Below are positions 14,992 through 25,382 of a stretch of 64,000 nt of DNA, in pieces. Numbering within the stretch: the first letter of the stretch is position 1; the number at the start of each line of letters is the position of its first letter. The translations under genes and the position numbers were made by a program. The notes below the pieces were generated by a model that made no database searches, was not told where the DNA came from, and saw nothing but the letters and a program-made list of their open reading frames with translations. The stretch is from NCBI GenBank assembly GCA_905221605.1, contig CAJNDS010002656.1, positions 87,001-151,000 on the forward strand, read 5' to 3'. The DNA is from Symbiodinium natans (Eukaryota > Sar > Dinophyceae > Suessiales > Symbiodiniaceae).

Positions 14992-15117
14992 TTACAGGGT
15001 GGGGCCCCCTAGTTATAAGTAGAGTTATATGGGCCCTAAATTGGGTTATAGGGACCCTAAGTTAGGTTATATGTCCCTTAACTACAGTTAGTATAGTAAG
15101 GGGGCCCCACCCTGTAG
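14992..15117. mobile_element. MITE-like element with TA duplication
   Basis: Perfect 16-bp terminal inverted repeats CAGGGTGGGGCCCCCT (14995-15010 and 15099-15114) bordered by TA on each side (14993-14994, 15115-15116). Interior 88 bp is A/T/G-rich without coding. TA duplication fits the Tc1/mariner-Stowaway type. Confidence 0.7.
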
Positions 15118-15370
15118 GTGGTTTTGTAAAATATGTAGGGTTTTTAGATGTTTTTAGGGGCTTTAGGTGTTTATGTAAAATACATTTTCAGGGTTTTTAG
15201 GGGCTTTAGGTGTTTATGTAACGCATATTTTTGGGGGGTTTTTGGTTGGCTTTTGCGTCAGGGTCTTTGGGGATTTATTTCGTGCTTTTAGTTTTTGCGT
15301 TCTGACTTTTTAGGGTTTTATCCAGGGTTGTTGCGTTATTCTATTGGTTTGTACATATTTATACAGATAT
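15118..15370. other. No gene seen; local duplication
   Basis: A block GGGTTTTTAGGGGCTTTAGG followed by TGTTTATGTAA occurs twice (about 15137-15178 and 15190-15222). Otherwise T/G-rich and non-coding. Confidence 0.6.
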
Positions 15371-15375
15371 GGGCT

Positions 15376-15553
15376 CTTAGGGTTTAGGGTTTAGAGTTTA
15401 GGGTTTAGGGTGTAGGGTTTAGGGTTTCAGGTTTAGGGTTTAGGGTTTAGGGTTTAGGGTTTCAGGTTGAGGGTTTAGGGTTAGGGTTTAGGGTTTAGGG
15501 TTTCGCGCAGGATGGGGGTTCGGGTTTTCAGCACCCCCCCCCCCCCCCCCCCC
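15376..15553. repeat. TTTAGGG array followed by poly-C tract
   Basis: Imperfect heptamers to 15505 and a run of about 20 C ending at 15553. Confidence 0.9.
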
Positions 15554-15621
15554 AAGCCCAAAATCACTAATTGCATTGCGCCCCGAACCCTTTAACTTTG
15601 TAGCTTTTGAACCCTGCGTGT

Positions 15622-15713
15622 GGGTGGTTCTCTAATTTCATTAGGGTCCTCAGTACAAGGGTGCCGTACTATATCTTGGACCGAAAAAGGGACCCTAATT
15701 TGGAGAACTACCC
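15622..15713. mobile_element. Hairpin (MITE-like) element
   Basis: GGGTGGTTCTCTAATTTCAT at the left pairs imperfectly with ATTTGGAGAACTACCC at the right; inner CCTAAT/ATTAGGG arms also pair. It explains the short open frame seen across this region. Confidence 0.5.
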
Positions 15714-16455
15714 ATGTAGGGTATTTATAAGAAGTGATGAACAAGCGACAGCAACAAGGGACATAGTGGGACCAAGAAAAGACGAATTGCAGCACCCTTG
15801 AACCCGAAAGCCAAGTTCTGAGCCAATTAGCCCCAACGCGACCTTGCACCCGTAAAGCCCGAACCAAAACCCAAACTTCACAAGTGCATGTATGATTTAT
15901 CAGATTTTGCGTGCTTCGCACAAAGTCCCCAGCATTACACGTTGGACCACCCTATCGACCCAAAACCCTGTTCCTGAAGACCCCAAACCCTAAACCCTAA
16001 ACCCTAAACCCTAAACCCTAGACCCTAAAACCTAAAACCTAAAACCTAAAACCTAAAACCCTAAGCCATAAGCTCCTAATTTGAAATGCTCAACCTCACC
16101 AAATATCCCAGCTTCTAGAGCTCCCTGAACCTTAAAACCTAAACCCCAAATCCAGGGTTTAGAGCTTAGGGTTTATAGGGCCCAAACCTAAGGATTTAGG
16201 GTTTCGGGTTCACGGCTTAAGGAACCACCCTCCGCAAAAACATAACCCTGCACCCAAAATGGAATGACAATTATTTCATCTCTTGGGATTAATGCAGCTA
16301 ACCCTAGATCCTAAACCCTACACCCTACACCCCTGAGTCACCTGACTCGAACCCCGGACCATTCACCCTAAGCCCTAAACCCTATACCATAAACCCAAAT
16401 ATTAGGGTTTAGGGTTTAGGGTGTAGGGTTTAGGTCCCCTTCCCACGTTGTCCAG

Positions 16456-16511
16456 GAGCGTCGGCAAATTACGGAGAAGCAGCCAAGCCGGGGGGCACTT
16501 GCGTTCTCGTG
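16456..16511 (+). CDS. Exon-like segment, 56 nt
   Basis: TTGTCCAG|GAG acceptor and CGTG|GTTTAGGG donor, so the downstream telomeric unit supplies the splice donor. Reads ERRQITEKQPSRGALAFS. Confidence 0.6.
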
Positions 16512-16512
16512 G

Positions 16513-16993
16513 TTTAGGGTTCAGGGGTTTTGGGGTTTTGTGCTTAGGGTTTAGGGGTTTTGGGTTCAGGGGTCTTGGGGTTGTTGGGTTTTGGAGTTTT
16601 GGGGTTTAGGGTTTAGGGGTTTTGGGGGCTTTGGGTTCAGGGTTTACGGCTTTTGGGGTTTAGAGTTTAGGAAGTTTCGGGTTGCGGGTGTAATTAGGGT
16701 TGAAGGTTTAGGGTTTTGGGGTGTTGCATCGATCAGCTGAACGTGGGAATTAGTGTAGGCCAAAACCAAGCCAAAGCCATTCCAAATTCATATCTATGAC
16801 ACTTTTGGGACACGGGCATGCTTGAGTCGGGACGTTTGGCAATCGGCAAACTTTCAGGGCGCTTGAAACACGAGTCACAATTCGATGTTTGGGGCACTTC
16901 GGACTTGCGTTTGGTTCATGTGTGGATACTTGGGATTCTGGAATGGCTTGGGTCTTGGGACACTCTGGCAAATTGTTGGCCGACTGTTGGGAA
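16513..16993. other. No convincing gene
   Basis: Degenerate TTTAGGG units to 16720, then about 270 bases with recurrent TTGGGACAC-like words. Short open frames on both strands here lack splice-like ends. Confidence 0.5.
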
Positions 16994-17079
16994 CCCTAAA
17001 CCCTAAACCCTAAACCCTAAACCCTAAACCCTAAACCCTAAACCCTAAACCCTAAACCCTAAACCCTAAACCCTAAACA
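16994..17079. repeat. (CCCTAAA)n array
   Basis: Twelve perfect heptamers. Confidence 0.95.
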
Positions 17080-17095
17080 CTCATTGGATGTTCAG

Positions 17096-17136
17096 GTCGT
17101 TCGGGGCCAAAAGGCAATGGATGCCAGTCCTCGATG
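17096..17136 (+). CDS. Exon-like segment, 41 nt
   Basis: GATGTTCAG acceptor, GATG|GTTGCT donor; reads VVRGQKAMDASPR. CCCTAAA arrays on both sides. Confidence 0.5.
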
Positions 17137-17211
17137 GTTGCTGGGAACCCTAAGCCCCAAAACGGTATGTAGGGTCGAGGGTTTCGGGCATAGGGTTTAG
17201 GAGCCTGCCAG

Positions 17212-17932
17212 CCCTAAACCCTAAACCCTAAACCCTAAACCCTAAACCCTAAACCCTAAACCCTAAACCCTAAACCCTAAACCCTAAACCCTAAACCCTA
17301 AACCCTAAACCCTAAACCCTAAACCCTAAACCCTAAAACCTAACCCCTAAACCCTAAACCCTAAACCCTAAACCCTAAACCCTAAACCCTAAACCCTAAA
17401 CCCTAAACCCTAAACCCTAAACCCTAAACCCTAAACCCTAAACCCTAAACCCTAAACCCTAAACCCTAAACCCTAAACCACCCTAAACCCTAACCCTACC
17501 CTAAACCCTAACCCTAAACCTAAAAACCCTAAACCCTAAACCCTAAACCCTAAACCTAAACCCCTAAACCCTAAACCCTAAAAACCCGAACCCTAACCCT
17601 AAACCCTAAACCTAAACCCCCTAAACCCTAACCCAACCCTAAACCCTAAACCCTAAACCCTAAACCCTAAACCCAAAACCCTAAACCCTAAACCCTAAAC
17701 CCTAAACCCTAAACCCTAAACCCTAAACCCTAAACCCTAAACCCTAAACCCTAAACCCTAAACCCTAAACCCTAAACCCTAAAAACCCCCTAAACCCTAA
17801 ACCCTAAACCCTAAACCCTAAACCCTAAACCCTAAACCCTAAACCCTAAACCCTAAACCCTAAACCCTAAACCCTAAACCCTAAACCCTAGACCCTAAAC
17901 CCTAAACCCTAAACCCTAAACCCCAAACCCTG
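17212..17932. repeat. Longest CCCTAAA array in the window (~720 bp)
   Basis: About 100 heptamers. The outer parts are perfect; a block at about 17475-17680 has CCCTAA, AAAACC and CCCCTAAA length variants, as expected from slippage or junctions of separate arrays. Confidence 0.95.
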
Positions 17933-17963
17933 AGGTAGGCCCAATCCCCACCCTGTCCGACAG

Positions 17964-18008
17964 CTCACCGCTTCGGCTCCCTCCGCGCTTACCAGCCACT
18001 TGGAGCCA
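17964..18008. CDS. Exon-like segment, strand unresolved
   Basis: Plus: after CGACAG reads LTASAPSALTSHLEP. Minus: has a strong GTAAGC donor. Both remain possible. Confidence 0.3.
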
Positions 18009-18235
18009 GGATTTGTGTGTTTAGGGAGGGTTTACGTGTTATGTGAGACCCTAAACCCTAAACCCTAAACCCTAAACCCTAAACCCTAAAAACTAAACCC
18101 TGAACCCTTTCGGTTAGGGCTCGGGCATCAGGGCCCCTTTTTTTGTTGAGGATGCTCCGGATTCCGTAGAGTTGTAGGGATTTGGGCTTTGGGGGCTTTT
18201 TGGGTTTGAGGTTTCGGGTTCAGGGTTCTATAAAA

Positions 18236-18284
18236 AATTATATATCTATATTTTTTTATACTTGTATATATATATATATATTCC
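18236..18284. repeat. TA microsatellite
   Basis: TATATA and poly-T runs. Confidence 0.9.
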
Positions 18285-18379
18285 TAAACCCTAAACGCCT
18301 TAAAGCTGTGAACTTCCGAAGCCTGAGCACATGACCCCTTGACGAGCCTTAGGAAGTCCCATTCCCGAACCCCTGTGTA

Positions 18380-18765
18380 GACCTAAAGCCCCCTGAACCC
18401 TAAACCCTAGACTCCAAATCCTAACCCGAAACACGGAAGACTCTAGACCCAAATTCCTAAACTCTTCACCCGAAACTCTCAACTTTAGACCCAAAACCTT
18501 GCACCATCTACCCAACCCCAAATCCCAACCCCCGACCCCAAGCCCTAAACCCCAAAGCCTGGACCTTAAGCCCTGGAGCCCTGAACCTGAGACCCTGAAA
18601 CCTAAACCCTAAACCCCAGACCCTAGACCCACACCCCAGACCCTGAACCCCAAATCCTAGACTATAAGCTGCAACCCTAAACCCGAAACCCGAAACCGCA
18701 AGCGCTAAGCCTGAAACCCCAAACTCCAAACCCTAAACCCCGAACCCTAACGCTTAACCCCTACA
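18380..18765. repeat. Degenerate CCCTAAA region
   Basis: Roughly every seven bases C-rich and A-rich words recur (CCCTAGA, CCCCAAA, CCTGAAC). The minus-strand open frames with G/F/L-rich peptides are artefacts of the repeat. Confidence 0.8.
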
Positions 18766-18778
18766 CACAAAGTTACAG

Positions 18779-18836
18779 CGGAGGCAGAAGCGGCAGATGC
18801 AGGCCGTAGAGGAAACGATCAAGGCCGAGAGCTGTG
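18779..18836 (+). CDS. Exon-like segment, 58 nt
   Basis: GTTACAG acceptor and GTG|GTCTAGGG donor. Two frames are open: RRQKRQMQAVEETIKAE and EAEAADAGRRGNDQGREL. Charged, possibly coiled-coil. Confidence 0.5.
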
Positions 18837-19030
18837 GTCTAGGGTTTTTAGGGTTCAGCGTTAGGATGTTGGGAGGGTTTCGACAGCAGACTCCTTTCTA
18901 GTACCCGTTGTCACTTTACGAACCATTAAGGTGGGATCCCCTAACCCCTATAATAAACCCTAAACCCTAAACCCTTCCTAAGCTTCCCTTCAGGATCTCC
19001 TAAACTTTACCAGGGATCTGGGTAAGCCAG

Positions 19031-19090
19031 GCGCAGCGACGGCAGGGCGACTGGCCAGCCGTGCGCACCCCAGCCGTGGACAGCGACGTC
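19031..19090 (+). CDS. Exon-like segment
   Basis: After AAGCCAG reads AQRRQGDWPAVRTPAVDSDV and a TGA; a second frame is open throughout. Possibly a terminal exon. Confidence 0.4.
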
Positions 19091-19225
19091 TGAAGCCCTA
19101 TACAGCCCTAAACCCTAAACCGGAAACCCTAAACCCGAAACCCGAAACCCTGAAGCCCCAGTGACGCTTGCATCCTTGGGTTAGCGGTTACAGGGGTCTT
19201 AAGGGTTAAGGGTTAAGGGTTTAGG

Positions 19226-19335
19226 GTTTAGGGTGGTAGGTACCTAGGGAACCTTAGAGAAGCCTAGACAGCCTTAGGGAGGGAGTATTTTGCATACCCC
19301 CCTTGAACCCGCCTCCCTTAAGAACCCGATCATTG
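19226..19335. mobile_element. Copy of a dispersed hairpin family
   Basis: GGTAGGTACCTAGGGAACCT and GCATACCCCCC...CCCTTAAGAACCC resemble, in the same or opposite orientation, 27031-27300 and 58795-58990. Confidence 0.5.
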
Positions 19336-20130
19336 AGGCTTAGGGAATTTACTCCAGAACTCCTTGCAGGTGCTCTGGGTCGTGGTACTCTACCTTGGAC
19401 CCCTGAGGTTGTACCCTTGAGTTTTGGGACTCCTTTTTATGGATCCCCTGGGAGAATATCAGGGCCATATTAGGAATGAATTACATGTTTCCTCAATGTG
19501 GCCGTTGCTTCCATATTCAGGACCATGTAGCTACGCCAAGATGCATTGCTTGTTTTTGTGTGGGTGGAGTTCGGGTTAGGGTTTAAGGTTTATAGGGTTA
19601 AGGGTTTAGAGCATGTCAAGAGTAACGGTGGACCTCGTTCTCAATGTTGGAACCATGGGCCCCTAGTATGGCCCCTCATCCGATCCGAAGCATGGGCCCT
19701 ATTCATAAAGTGTATGGGTTACATAACATGAACCGACCCAAACTAAGGGCCCATACTCCCGCAACCTACCATACGGGGCCTAAGCAAGCTGGAAGCGATT
19801 ATGGTATATATATATATATATATTTTTTTTTAAATTATTTATGTAGAAATTTATTCATCTATTTGTTTTTTTATTTATATACATACATATACACAGGATT
19901 TAGCACCGAAACCTTAGTCCAGGGTTTAGGGCCTAAGCCTAAACCGTAGTTCAGGGTCTGGCTTCAATCATAGCGCGGGACTTAGGACCCAAACCAGAAT
20001 CCAGACTTCGGGGTCAGTTCAGGGCCTAAGGCAACATCTAACGAGAGGACCATTAAACCAACAAAATCTATACAGAAGTTCTAATACCCTAAGCCCTAAA
20101 CCCTAGACCCTAAACCCTAAACCCTATGAT
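19336..20130. other. No gene seen
   Basis: Contains a second dispersed block (about 19405-19475) related in inverse orientation to about 61430-61490 (shared AATATGGCCCT and CAGGG words), a TA/T-rich microsatellite at 19804-19890 and weak heptamers. Confidence 0.5.
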
Positions 20131-20261
20131 ATTTCTATCACACAAACTTCCGGGGGCTCAGGAAGCGGATTGAAGGGCTGTCAGCATAAACAAGGTTCGG
20201 AAGAAACAGAAGTGCTTTAAACTGCAAATGTTTGCAGAGTCTTTATAGAGTTATCATTCGC

Positions 20262-20342
20262 TGTGTATATATATATATATGTTTATATACATATATGTAT
20301 ATCTATATATATATATATATGTATATATATATACACATATAG
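20262..20342. repeat. TA microsatellite
   Basis: TATATATG/ACATAT units. Confidence 0.9.
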
Positions 20343-20530
20343 AAGCGGATTTTATATTAGCGTGCTGTTATGAGATTCTCTGTGCGGGTGGCGGTTTTTC
20401 CAACGCTCGACAATCTGCTTGGCCAGTGAGTGCCTGCACTTGAGAGGCTGAACCCCAAACCCTAAATCCTAAATCCTAAACCCTAAGCCCTAACCCTGAC
20501 CCCCAAAAAAGCCCGAGCTCAGTTCCTGAG

Positions 20531-20572
20531 CCACCAAGGACCACGTCCACATCAAGCTGGGAGGCTGCTTGA
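20531..20572 (+). CDS. Exon-like segment (strand moderately supported)
   Basis: After CTGAG reads TKDHVHIKLGGCL to A|GTGTTT. The minus strand is open as well (QTIQAEKETLKQPPSLMW), so orientation needs checking. Confidence 0.35.
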   Translation, partial: PPRTTSTSSWEAA

Positions 20573-20716
20573 GTGTTTCTTTTTCGGCTTGTATGGTTTG
20601 ATGGTTAGAGGTCCAAAGCCTAAACCCTAAACCTCGCATGACCCTAAACCCTGACCGTAAATCTCTAAAGCTCCACACTCCAAACTCGAAGCCCTAAACC
20701 CTAAGCCCTCAACCCA

Positions 20717-20744
<28 letters not shown>
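20717..20744. repeat. Poly-C tract
   Basis: About 28 uninterrupted C. Confidence 0.95.
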
Positions 20745-20747
<3 letters not shown>

Positions 20748-20929
20748 TTCCGCAAAGGCCGCACGGCGGTCTTTCTTCATTTTATTTCTCAAGGGGTGTG
20801 GGTGTCCCTGTGGTTCTAGCTGGGCTTTCAGGTTTAGAGTGACTCATTTAGGGGGCTGTTGGTGCTAGAAGCACCTAGGCGCGCCCCGACTCGTGTATTC
20901 CCACCCCCGTTTCAGGTTTTAGGGCGTTT

Positions 20930-21025
20930 AGGGTTTAGGGTTTAGGGTTTAGGGTTTAGGGTTTAGGGTTCAGGGTTTAGGGTTTAGGGTTTAGGGTTTA
21001 GGGTTTAGGGTTTAGGGTCTAGGGC
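20930..21025. repeat. (TTTAGGG)n array
   Basis: About thirteen heptamers. Confidence 0.95.
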
Positions 21026-21039
21026 ATGCTAGGATTCAG

Positions 21040-21119
21040 ATTCGAAAGATTAGCGACCCCGTCGATCTTATCATACTAGTCGTGAACAGCACGGATCTTT
21101 ACACCATCGGATCCCTGAT
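21040..21119 (+). CDS. Exon-like segment, 80 nt
   Basis: GGATTCAG acceptor, CTGAT|GTCTCC donor, phase 0 at the start. Reads IRKISDPVDLIILVVNSTDL then YTIGSL, with a hydrophobic strand. One of the clearer coding segments; family unknown. Confidence 0.6.
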
Positions 21120-21213
21120 GTCTCCCTAGACCCTAAACCCTAAACCCTAAACCCCAAACCCTAAACCCTAAACCGTATAACTCCTAGACCCTGAGCCCGA
21201 AACCCTAAACCAG

Positions 21214-21299
21214 GTCTGCAAGACCACTTAATGGTGCTTGACGACGAGGAGGAGGGTGGCATGCGACTGCGCGTCGGGGGAGCCCAGGAGCCTTTCTAA
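21214..21299 (+). CDS. Exon-like segment with stop, probably C-terminal
   Basis: After AACCAG the frame reads LQDHLMVLDDEEEGGMRLRV then GGAQEPF and TAA at 21297-21299. Acidic patch DDEEE. Could be a last exon. Confidence 0.5.
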
Positions 21300-21357
21300 C
21301 CTTAAACCCTAAAAGCTCTAAACCCTAAACCCTAAACCCTCAACCCTAGACCCTAGA

Positions 21358-21475
21358 CCCTAAACCCTAAACCCTAAACCCTAAACCCTAAACCCTAAAC
21401 CCTAAACCCTAAACCCTAAACCCTAAACCCTAAACCCTAAACCCTAAACCCTAAACCCTAAACCCTAAACCCTAT
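21358..21475. repeat. (CCCTAAA)n array
   Basis: About sixteen heptamers. Confidence 0.95.
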
Positions 21476-21692
21476 AACCCTAAACCCTAAACCCTATAAA
21501 CCCTATAAACCGTAAACCCTAAACCCTCAGCCCTCAGCGCTAAACCTACCTAGACCTCGAACCCTAGGGGATTGGGTTGTTTTTTTTGTTGTGGGCCGTG
21601 GGGTTATCGGGTTTAGGTTCATCTCTTGAAATCTAATTCGGGAACTAGTCCTGGCAGCCCATTGGTTCCCTTTTGCACATTTTCTGTTTCAG

Positions 21693-21744
21693 TGCGGGTG
21701 CATTCGGATCCAGGCTTTTCGGGCAACACGAAGAAACCCTACAG
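21693..21744 (+). CDS. Exon-like segment, 52 nt
   Basis: Strong acceptor TTCTGTTTCAG and donor TACAG|GTTTGG. Reads RVHSDPGFSGNTKKPY. Confidence 0.6.
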
Positions 21745-21804
21745 GTTTGGGGTTTAGAGTTTAGGGTTTAGGGTTTACAGAGTTTTGCTCAAACCCACAC
21801 GCAG

Positions 21805-21922
21805 GGATGCCTCCCTCGGCATGCACGAGGGAAATCTTTCGTGAAGAGTTCCGGGGCACTTATCCTTGGGGCAGACAAGTATGGCAGCTCGTGACCACTT
21901 CCTTTTCGGCACTTGCAACCTT
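21805..21922 (+). CDS. Exon-like segment, 118 nt
   Basis: ACACGCAG acceptor; reads MPPSACTREIFREEFRGTYP then WGRQVWQLVTTSFSALAT, donor GTATGT (the frame continues to a TGA at 21960). Contains an in-frame ATG at 21807 but that need not be a start. Amphipathic, likely part of a membrane or structural protein. Confidence 0.6.
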
Positions 21923-22094
21923 GTATGTAGCTACCCATGAGCCAGCAAGTAGCCCTGGATGAAGGAATCCACCTTTAGCCATAAAAGGGCGCTGAGTATA
22001 AGCTAAGGTAAGTAACCTTAAGCCCTCTAATAGAAACCCTGAAAGAAGGCAGCCCCCCTCCTCCTTTGGCTTACGGGTGTTCCTGTGCTCTTAG

Positions 22095-22140
22095 GTTCCT
22101 GGGCAAACCAGTTTGGGGCCTATAGGGTTCCGGGTTGATT
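22095..22140 (+). CDS. Exon-like segment, 46 nt
   Basis: GTGCTCTTAG acceptor, GATT|GTGAGA donor; reads VPGQTSLGPIGFRVD. The donor is followed at once by a CCCTAAA array (22145-22242). Confidence 0.55.
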
Positions 22141-22144
22141 GTGA

Positions 22145-22242
22145 GACCCTAAACCCTAAACCCTAAACCCTAAACCCTAAACCCTAAACCCTAAACCCTA
22201 AACCCTAAACCCTAAACCCTAAACCCTAAACCCTAAACCCTA
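22145..22242. repeat. (CCCTAAA)n array
   Basis: Fourteen perfect heptamers. Confidence 0.95.
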
Positions 22243-22336
22243 AGGGGGCGGGGGGGGGTTGGGGTGGTTTTTCCCTGACGGTCCGTGAGTTTATGCTGTG
22301 TGGTGGCCTGGCCCTCCGTGGAAAAGCCCGGCCGCC

Positions 22337-22423
22337 CCCTACCCCCCCCCCCCCCCCTACCCCCCCCTACCCCCCCCCCCTACCCCCCCCCCTACCCCCC
22401 CCCCCTTACCCCCCCCCCCCGTT
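22337..22423. repeat. C-rich tract with CCCCCCTA units
   Basis: Runs of 7-14 C separated by TA; the proline-rich open frames here are artefacts. Confidence 0.9.
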
Positions 22424-22569
22424 TTGGGGGGGTAGGAGGAAAGAGGGAGGTTTTCACCTCCTTTTCCCATCCAACACGCCGCCAGGGTCCGGAAACAAGA
22501 ACCCATAAACCCTAACCCTAAACCCCAAACCCGGAAACCCTGAAACCCTAAACCCCCCCTAAACCCTAA

Positions 22570-22690
22570 ACCCCCCCAAACCCCAAACCCTAAACCCTAA
22601 ACCCTAAACCCTAAACCCTAAACCCTAAACCCTAAACCCTAAACCCTAAACCCTAAACCCTAAACCCTAAACCCTAAACCCTAAACCCTC
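22570..22690. repeat. (CCCTAAA)n array
   Basis: About sixteen heptamers between C runs. Confidence 0.95.
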
Positions 22691-22896
22691 CCCCCCCAAA
22701 CCCCTGGACCCAAGGATCAACTCTAAGCCCTCAACCCTAAACCCGCATTTTGTTCTAAACCCTAACCCTAAACCCTAAACCCTAAACCCGAGACCCTAAA
22801 CCCTAAACCCTAAACCCGAAACCCTAAACCCTAAACCCTAAACCCTAAACCCTAAACCCTAAACCCTAAACCCTAAACCCACGGTCCGACTCTCAG

Positions 22897-22980
22897 GTCC
22901 AAAAGTCCCTCACGAAGGCGGAGGAGGAGATCGTCGCCAGTCCCAGGCTGCTCCGGAAACTTCGGGATCAGAGGCTCAAG
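22897..22980 (+). CDS. Exon-like segment, 84 nt, model case
   Basis: ACTCTCAG acceptor directly after a CCCTAAA array; 28 codons, phase 0/0; donor is AAG|GTTTAGGG, the first unit of a TTTAGGG array. Reads VQKSLTKAEEEIVASPRLLR then KLRDQRLK, probably helical. All other frames on both strands look less protein-like. Confidence 0.7.
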
Positions 22981-23360
22981 GTTTAGGGTTTAGGGTTTAG
23001 GGTTTAGGGTTTAGGGTTTAGGGTTTAGGGTTTAGGGTTCAGGGTTCAGGGTTTAGGGTTTTTGGGTTTTGGGGTTTTGGGGTTCTGGGGTTTTGGGGTT
23101 TTTGGGGTTTAGGGTTTAGATTTTTCGGGATCAGAGACTCCGTTCTAGGTTTCGGGGGGGTTTTGGGGTTTAGGGGTTTAGGGGGGTTTAGGGGGTTTAG
23201 GGGGTTTAGGGGGTTTAGGGGGTTTAGGGGGTTTAGGGGGTTTTAGGGTTTTTTTTTTTTTTTTTTTTCGGTTTTTGGGTTTTTGGGGGGCTTTTGGGGT
23301 TAGGGGTTTAGGGGTAAGGGTTTTGGGGTTTTGGGGTTTTGGGGGTTAGGTCTTTAGGGT
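22981..23360. repeat. TTTAGGG array grading into GGGGTTTT-rich sequence
   Basis: About nine perfect heptamers then GGTTTAGGGG/TTTTGGGG variants and a T run at 23249-23268. Confidence 0.9.
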
Positions 23361-23365
23361 TTTAA

Positions 23366-23490
23366 ACAAAGCGCGGGGATTCGTTGAACTTCCGCCGCCT
23401 CCACTCGCCGCCCGACAGTTTGGGTGGGTCTCCTCTGTCGTAGCAATCATTTTTCGCAGTATACTGTGCCGAAAAGTTGGACAGCTTTGT
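23366..23490. CDS. Exon-like segment, both strands open
   Basis: Minus reads KVTKLSNFSAQYTAKNDCYD then RGDPPKLSGGEWRRRKF; plus reads RGFVELPPPPLAARQFGWVS with a hydrophobic stretch. I lean to the minus reading on composition. No decisive splice signal. Confidence 0.4.
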
Positions 23491-23496
23491 GACCTT

Positions 23497-23720
23497 CCTA
23501 AACCCTAAACCCTAAACCCTAAACCCTAAACCCTAAACCCTAAACCCTAAACCCTAAACCCTAAACCCTAAACCCTAACCCTAAACCCTAAACCCTAAAC
23601 CCTAACCCCTAAAACCCTAAACCCTAAACCCTAAACCCTAAACCCTAAACCCTAAACCCTAATCCCTAAACCCTAAACCCTAAACCCCAAACCCCAAACC
23701 CCAAACCCTAAACCCTAAAC
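23497..23720. repeat. (CCCTAAA)n array with length variants
   Basis: About thirty heptamers with occasional CCCTAACCC and CCCCAAA. Confidence 0.95.
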
Positions 23721-23849
23721 CCTAAACCCTTAACCCTTCACCTGACCTTTTAATCCTCAATCTCCACCATAGTTTAAGGACCTTGCTTGAAGACTCCTAG
23801 GTGGCCATCAGTAGGGTCAAGGGTTTAGGGTTTGTGGTTTAGGGTTGTG

Positions 23850-23935
23850 GACTTTATTCTTGATAAGTGGTCTGTGTGTGAAGATGCTAGACGGCAAGCA
23901 TCTGAAGTCAGAGTCGAGCTCTTCGATATCTTTAC
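23850..23935 (-). CDS. Exon-like segment in block B1
   Basis: The minus strand reads SKDIEELDSDFRCLPSSIF then THRPLIKNKV. The same sequence recurs in B2. Exact borders not fixed. Confidence 0.4.
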
Positions 23936-24059
23936 TCGTCAGCACGCACTCAAGTGAGCAGCAAACAGCAGCAACTGTTCAAGTGAACATCCACATGGGC
24001 TATGCTGCTCAAGTGCACTCAGATGCTGGCTGAGCCATTTCCTCTTGCGATCCCAGCGA

Positions 24060-24190
24060 TGGGGGGGTTGTGAATCTTGTCAAACATCTCTGTACAGCCT
24101 CGATGTTGTGGCTCTTCATCTCTCGCATGATGTTGTACAATTTCCTCGGCTCTGTTTCTGGCTGGCCTCTGCTGGCCCTCTGGCTCTGGG
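24060..24190 (-). CDS. Exon-like segment in the 685-bp spacer
   Basis: Minus strand reads PETEPRKLYNIMREMKSHNI then EAVQRCLTRFTTP, charged and helical. A + strand frame is also long but its peptide is Trp/Leu-rich and less convincing. Confidence 0.45.
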
Positions 24191-24873
24191 CTGAAAAGCG
24201 CGACTGGCGGATTATAACTGTTGCTCCTGATGCCGAGAATGGAAAAGCTTTAATGCGGCCGCTTGACAGTCGGAGTGGGTTATTTTCGTCGGTTTCGGCT
24301 CTATGCTCTACAGTGTGGTTGGCTGGGCCAAGATCTGCGTGCACCAGCGCGGGCAGTTTTCCCCAAGGGCATTTTGAATTCATATGTACAGGCGCCTACT
24401 TGACGCTCTACCTCAAGTTTCAGGAACCCTTTGGCAAGAACTCACACGGGAGGTCGTCGCACAGGCCTGGAGGCAGGGTCTGGGGTTTGATTCTTGAGAC
24501 GTGGGCTTGCCTGGGCGGTGCCCCCCATGGCGTGCCTCTGGGCACTTTCTGGTTGGCTGGCAGGCGGCAGTTTTCACGCTGACTTGTCAGTGACCAAGAT
24601 TAAATTTGCTGCAGCTTTCGCCACGCTACAGCCGAGCATTGTTTTTCGGATGGTGGGATTTGGCACCCACTTGAACATGGGCATTCGTCGGCGGCATCAG
24701 CAGCTTGTGGTAGCTGTGACTCGCCAGTGCTGGGGTGGTGGGTGATTTGCTCTTGATGGTTGGAAGCTTGGTGCTTGCCCATTGTCATCCATTTTCTGCA
24801 AGTCTTTCTCTACCTCACAGGTAGGCGCAGGCGATTACAACATCCTCCGGCTGAAAACATGGTCAGTGCTTAC

Positions 24874-24914
24874 TTGTATGCTTGTGTGCTTCGCAAGATG
24901 GCATCACCCTCAGC
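24874..24914 (-). CDS. Exon-like segment in block A1
   Basis: Minus strand: GCCCTGCAG acceptor and CAA|GTAAGC donor, a good consensus; reads AEGDAILRSTQAYK. Confidence 0.5.
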
Positions 24915-25341
24915 CTGCAGGGCAACGGGAGAGGAGAGTGAGAACACGGCTTCAAGAATGTGGACTTTATTCTTGATAAGTGGTCTGTGTGTGAAGATGC
25001 TAGACGGCAAGCATCTGAAGTCAGAGTCGAGCTCTTCGATATCTTTACTCGTCAGCACGCACTCAAGTGAGCAGCAAACAGCAGCAACTGTTCAAGTGAA
25101 CATCCACATGGGCTATGCTGCTCAAGTGCACTCAGATGCTGGCTGAGCCATTTCCTCTTGCGATCCCGCCCTAGCTGCGCCCCACCCTTTTGTTTGTACA
25201 TACCCCGGGGTGATTTGCTCTTGATGGTTGGAAGCTTGGTGCTTGCCCATTGTCATCCATTTTCTGCAAGTCTTTCTCTACCTCACAGGTAGGCGCAGGC
25301 GATTACAACATCCTCCGGCTGAAAACATGGTCAGTGCTTAC

Positions 25342-25382
25342 TTGTATGCTTGTGTGCTTCGCAAGATGGCATCACCCTCTGC
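25342..25382 (-). CDS. Exon-like segment in block A2 (copy of 24874-24914)
   Basis: Same borders as in A1. The single observed base difference between A1 and A2 falls at the second codon position area of the first codon, altering one residue. Confidence 0.4.

Noticed and set aside
18300-18729. Minus-strand G/L/F-rich proteins
   Set aside because: Repeating GFGVQGLG-like peptides arise from degenerate TTTAGGG units read in one frame.
22285-22515. Proline-rich protein
   Set aside because: Frames over C runs; all three frames give low-complexity peptides. A short VREFMLCGG stretch before it is possible but lacks borders.
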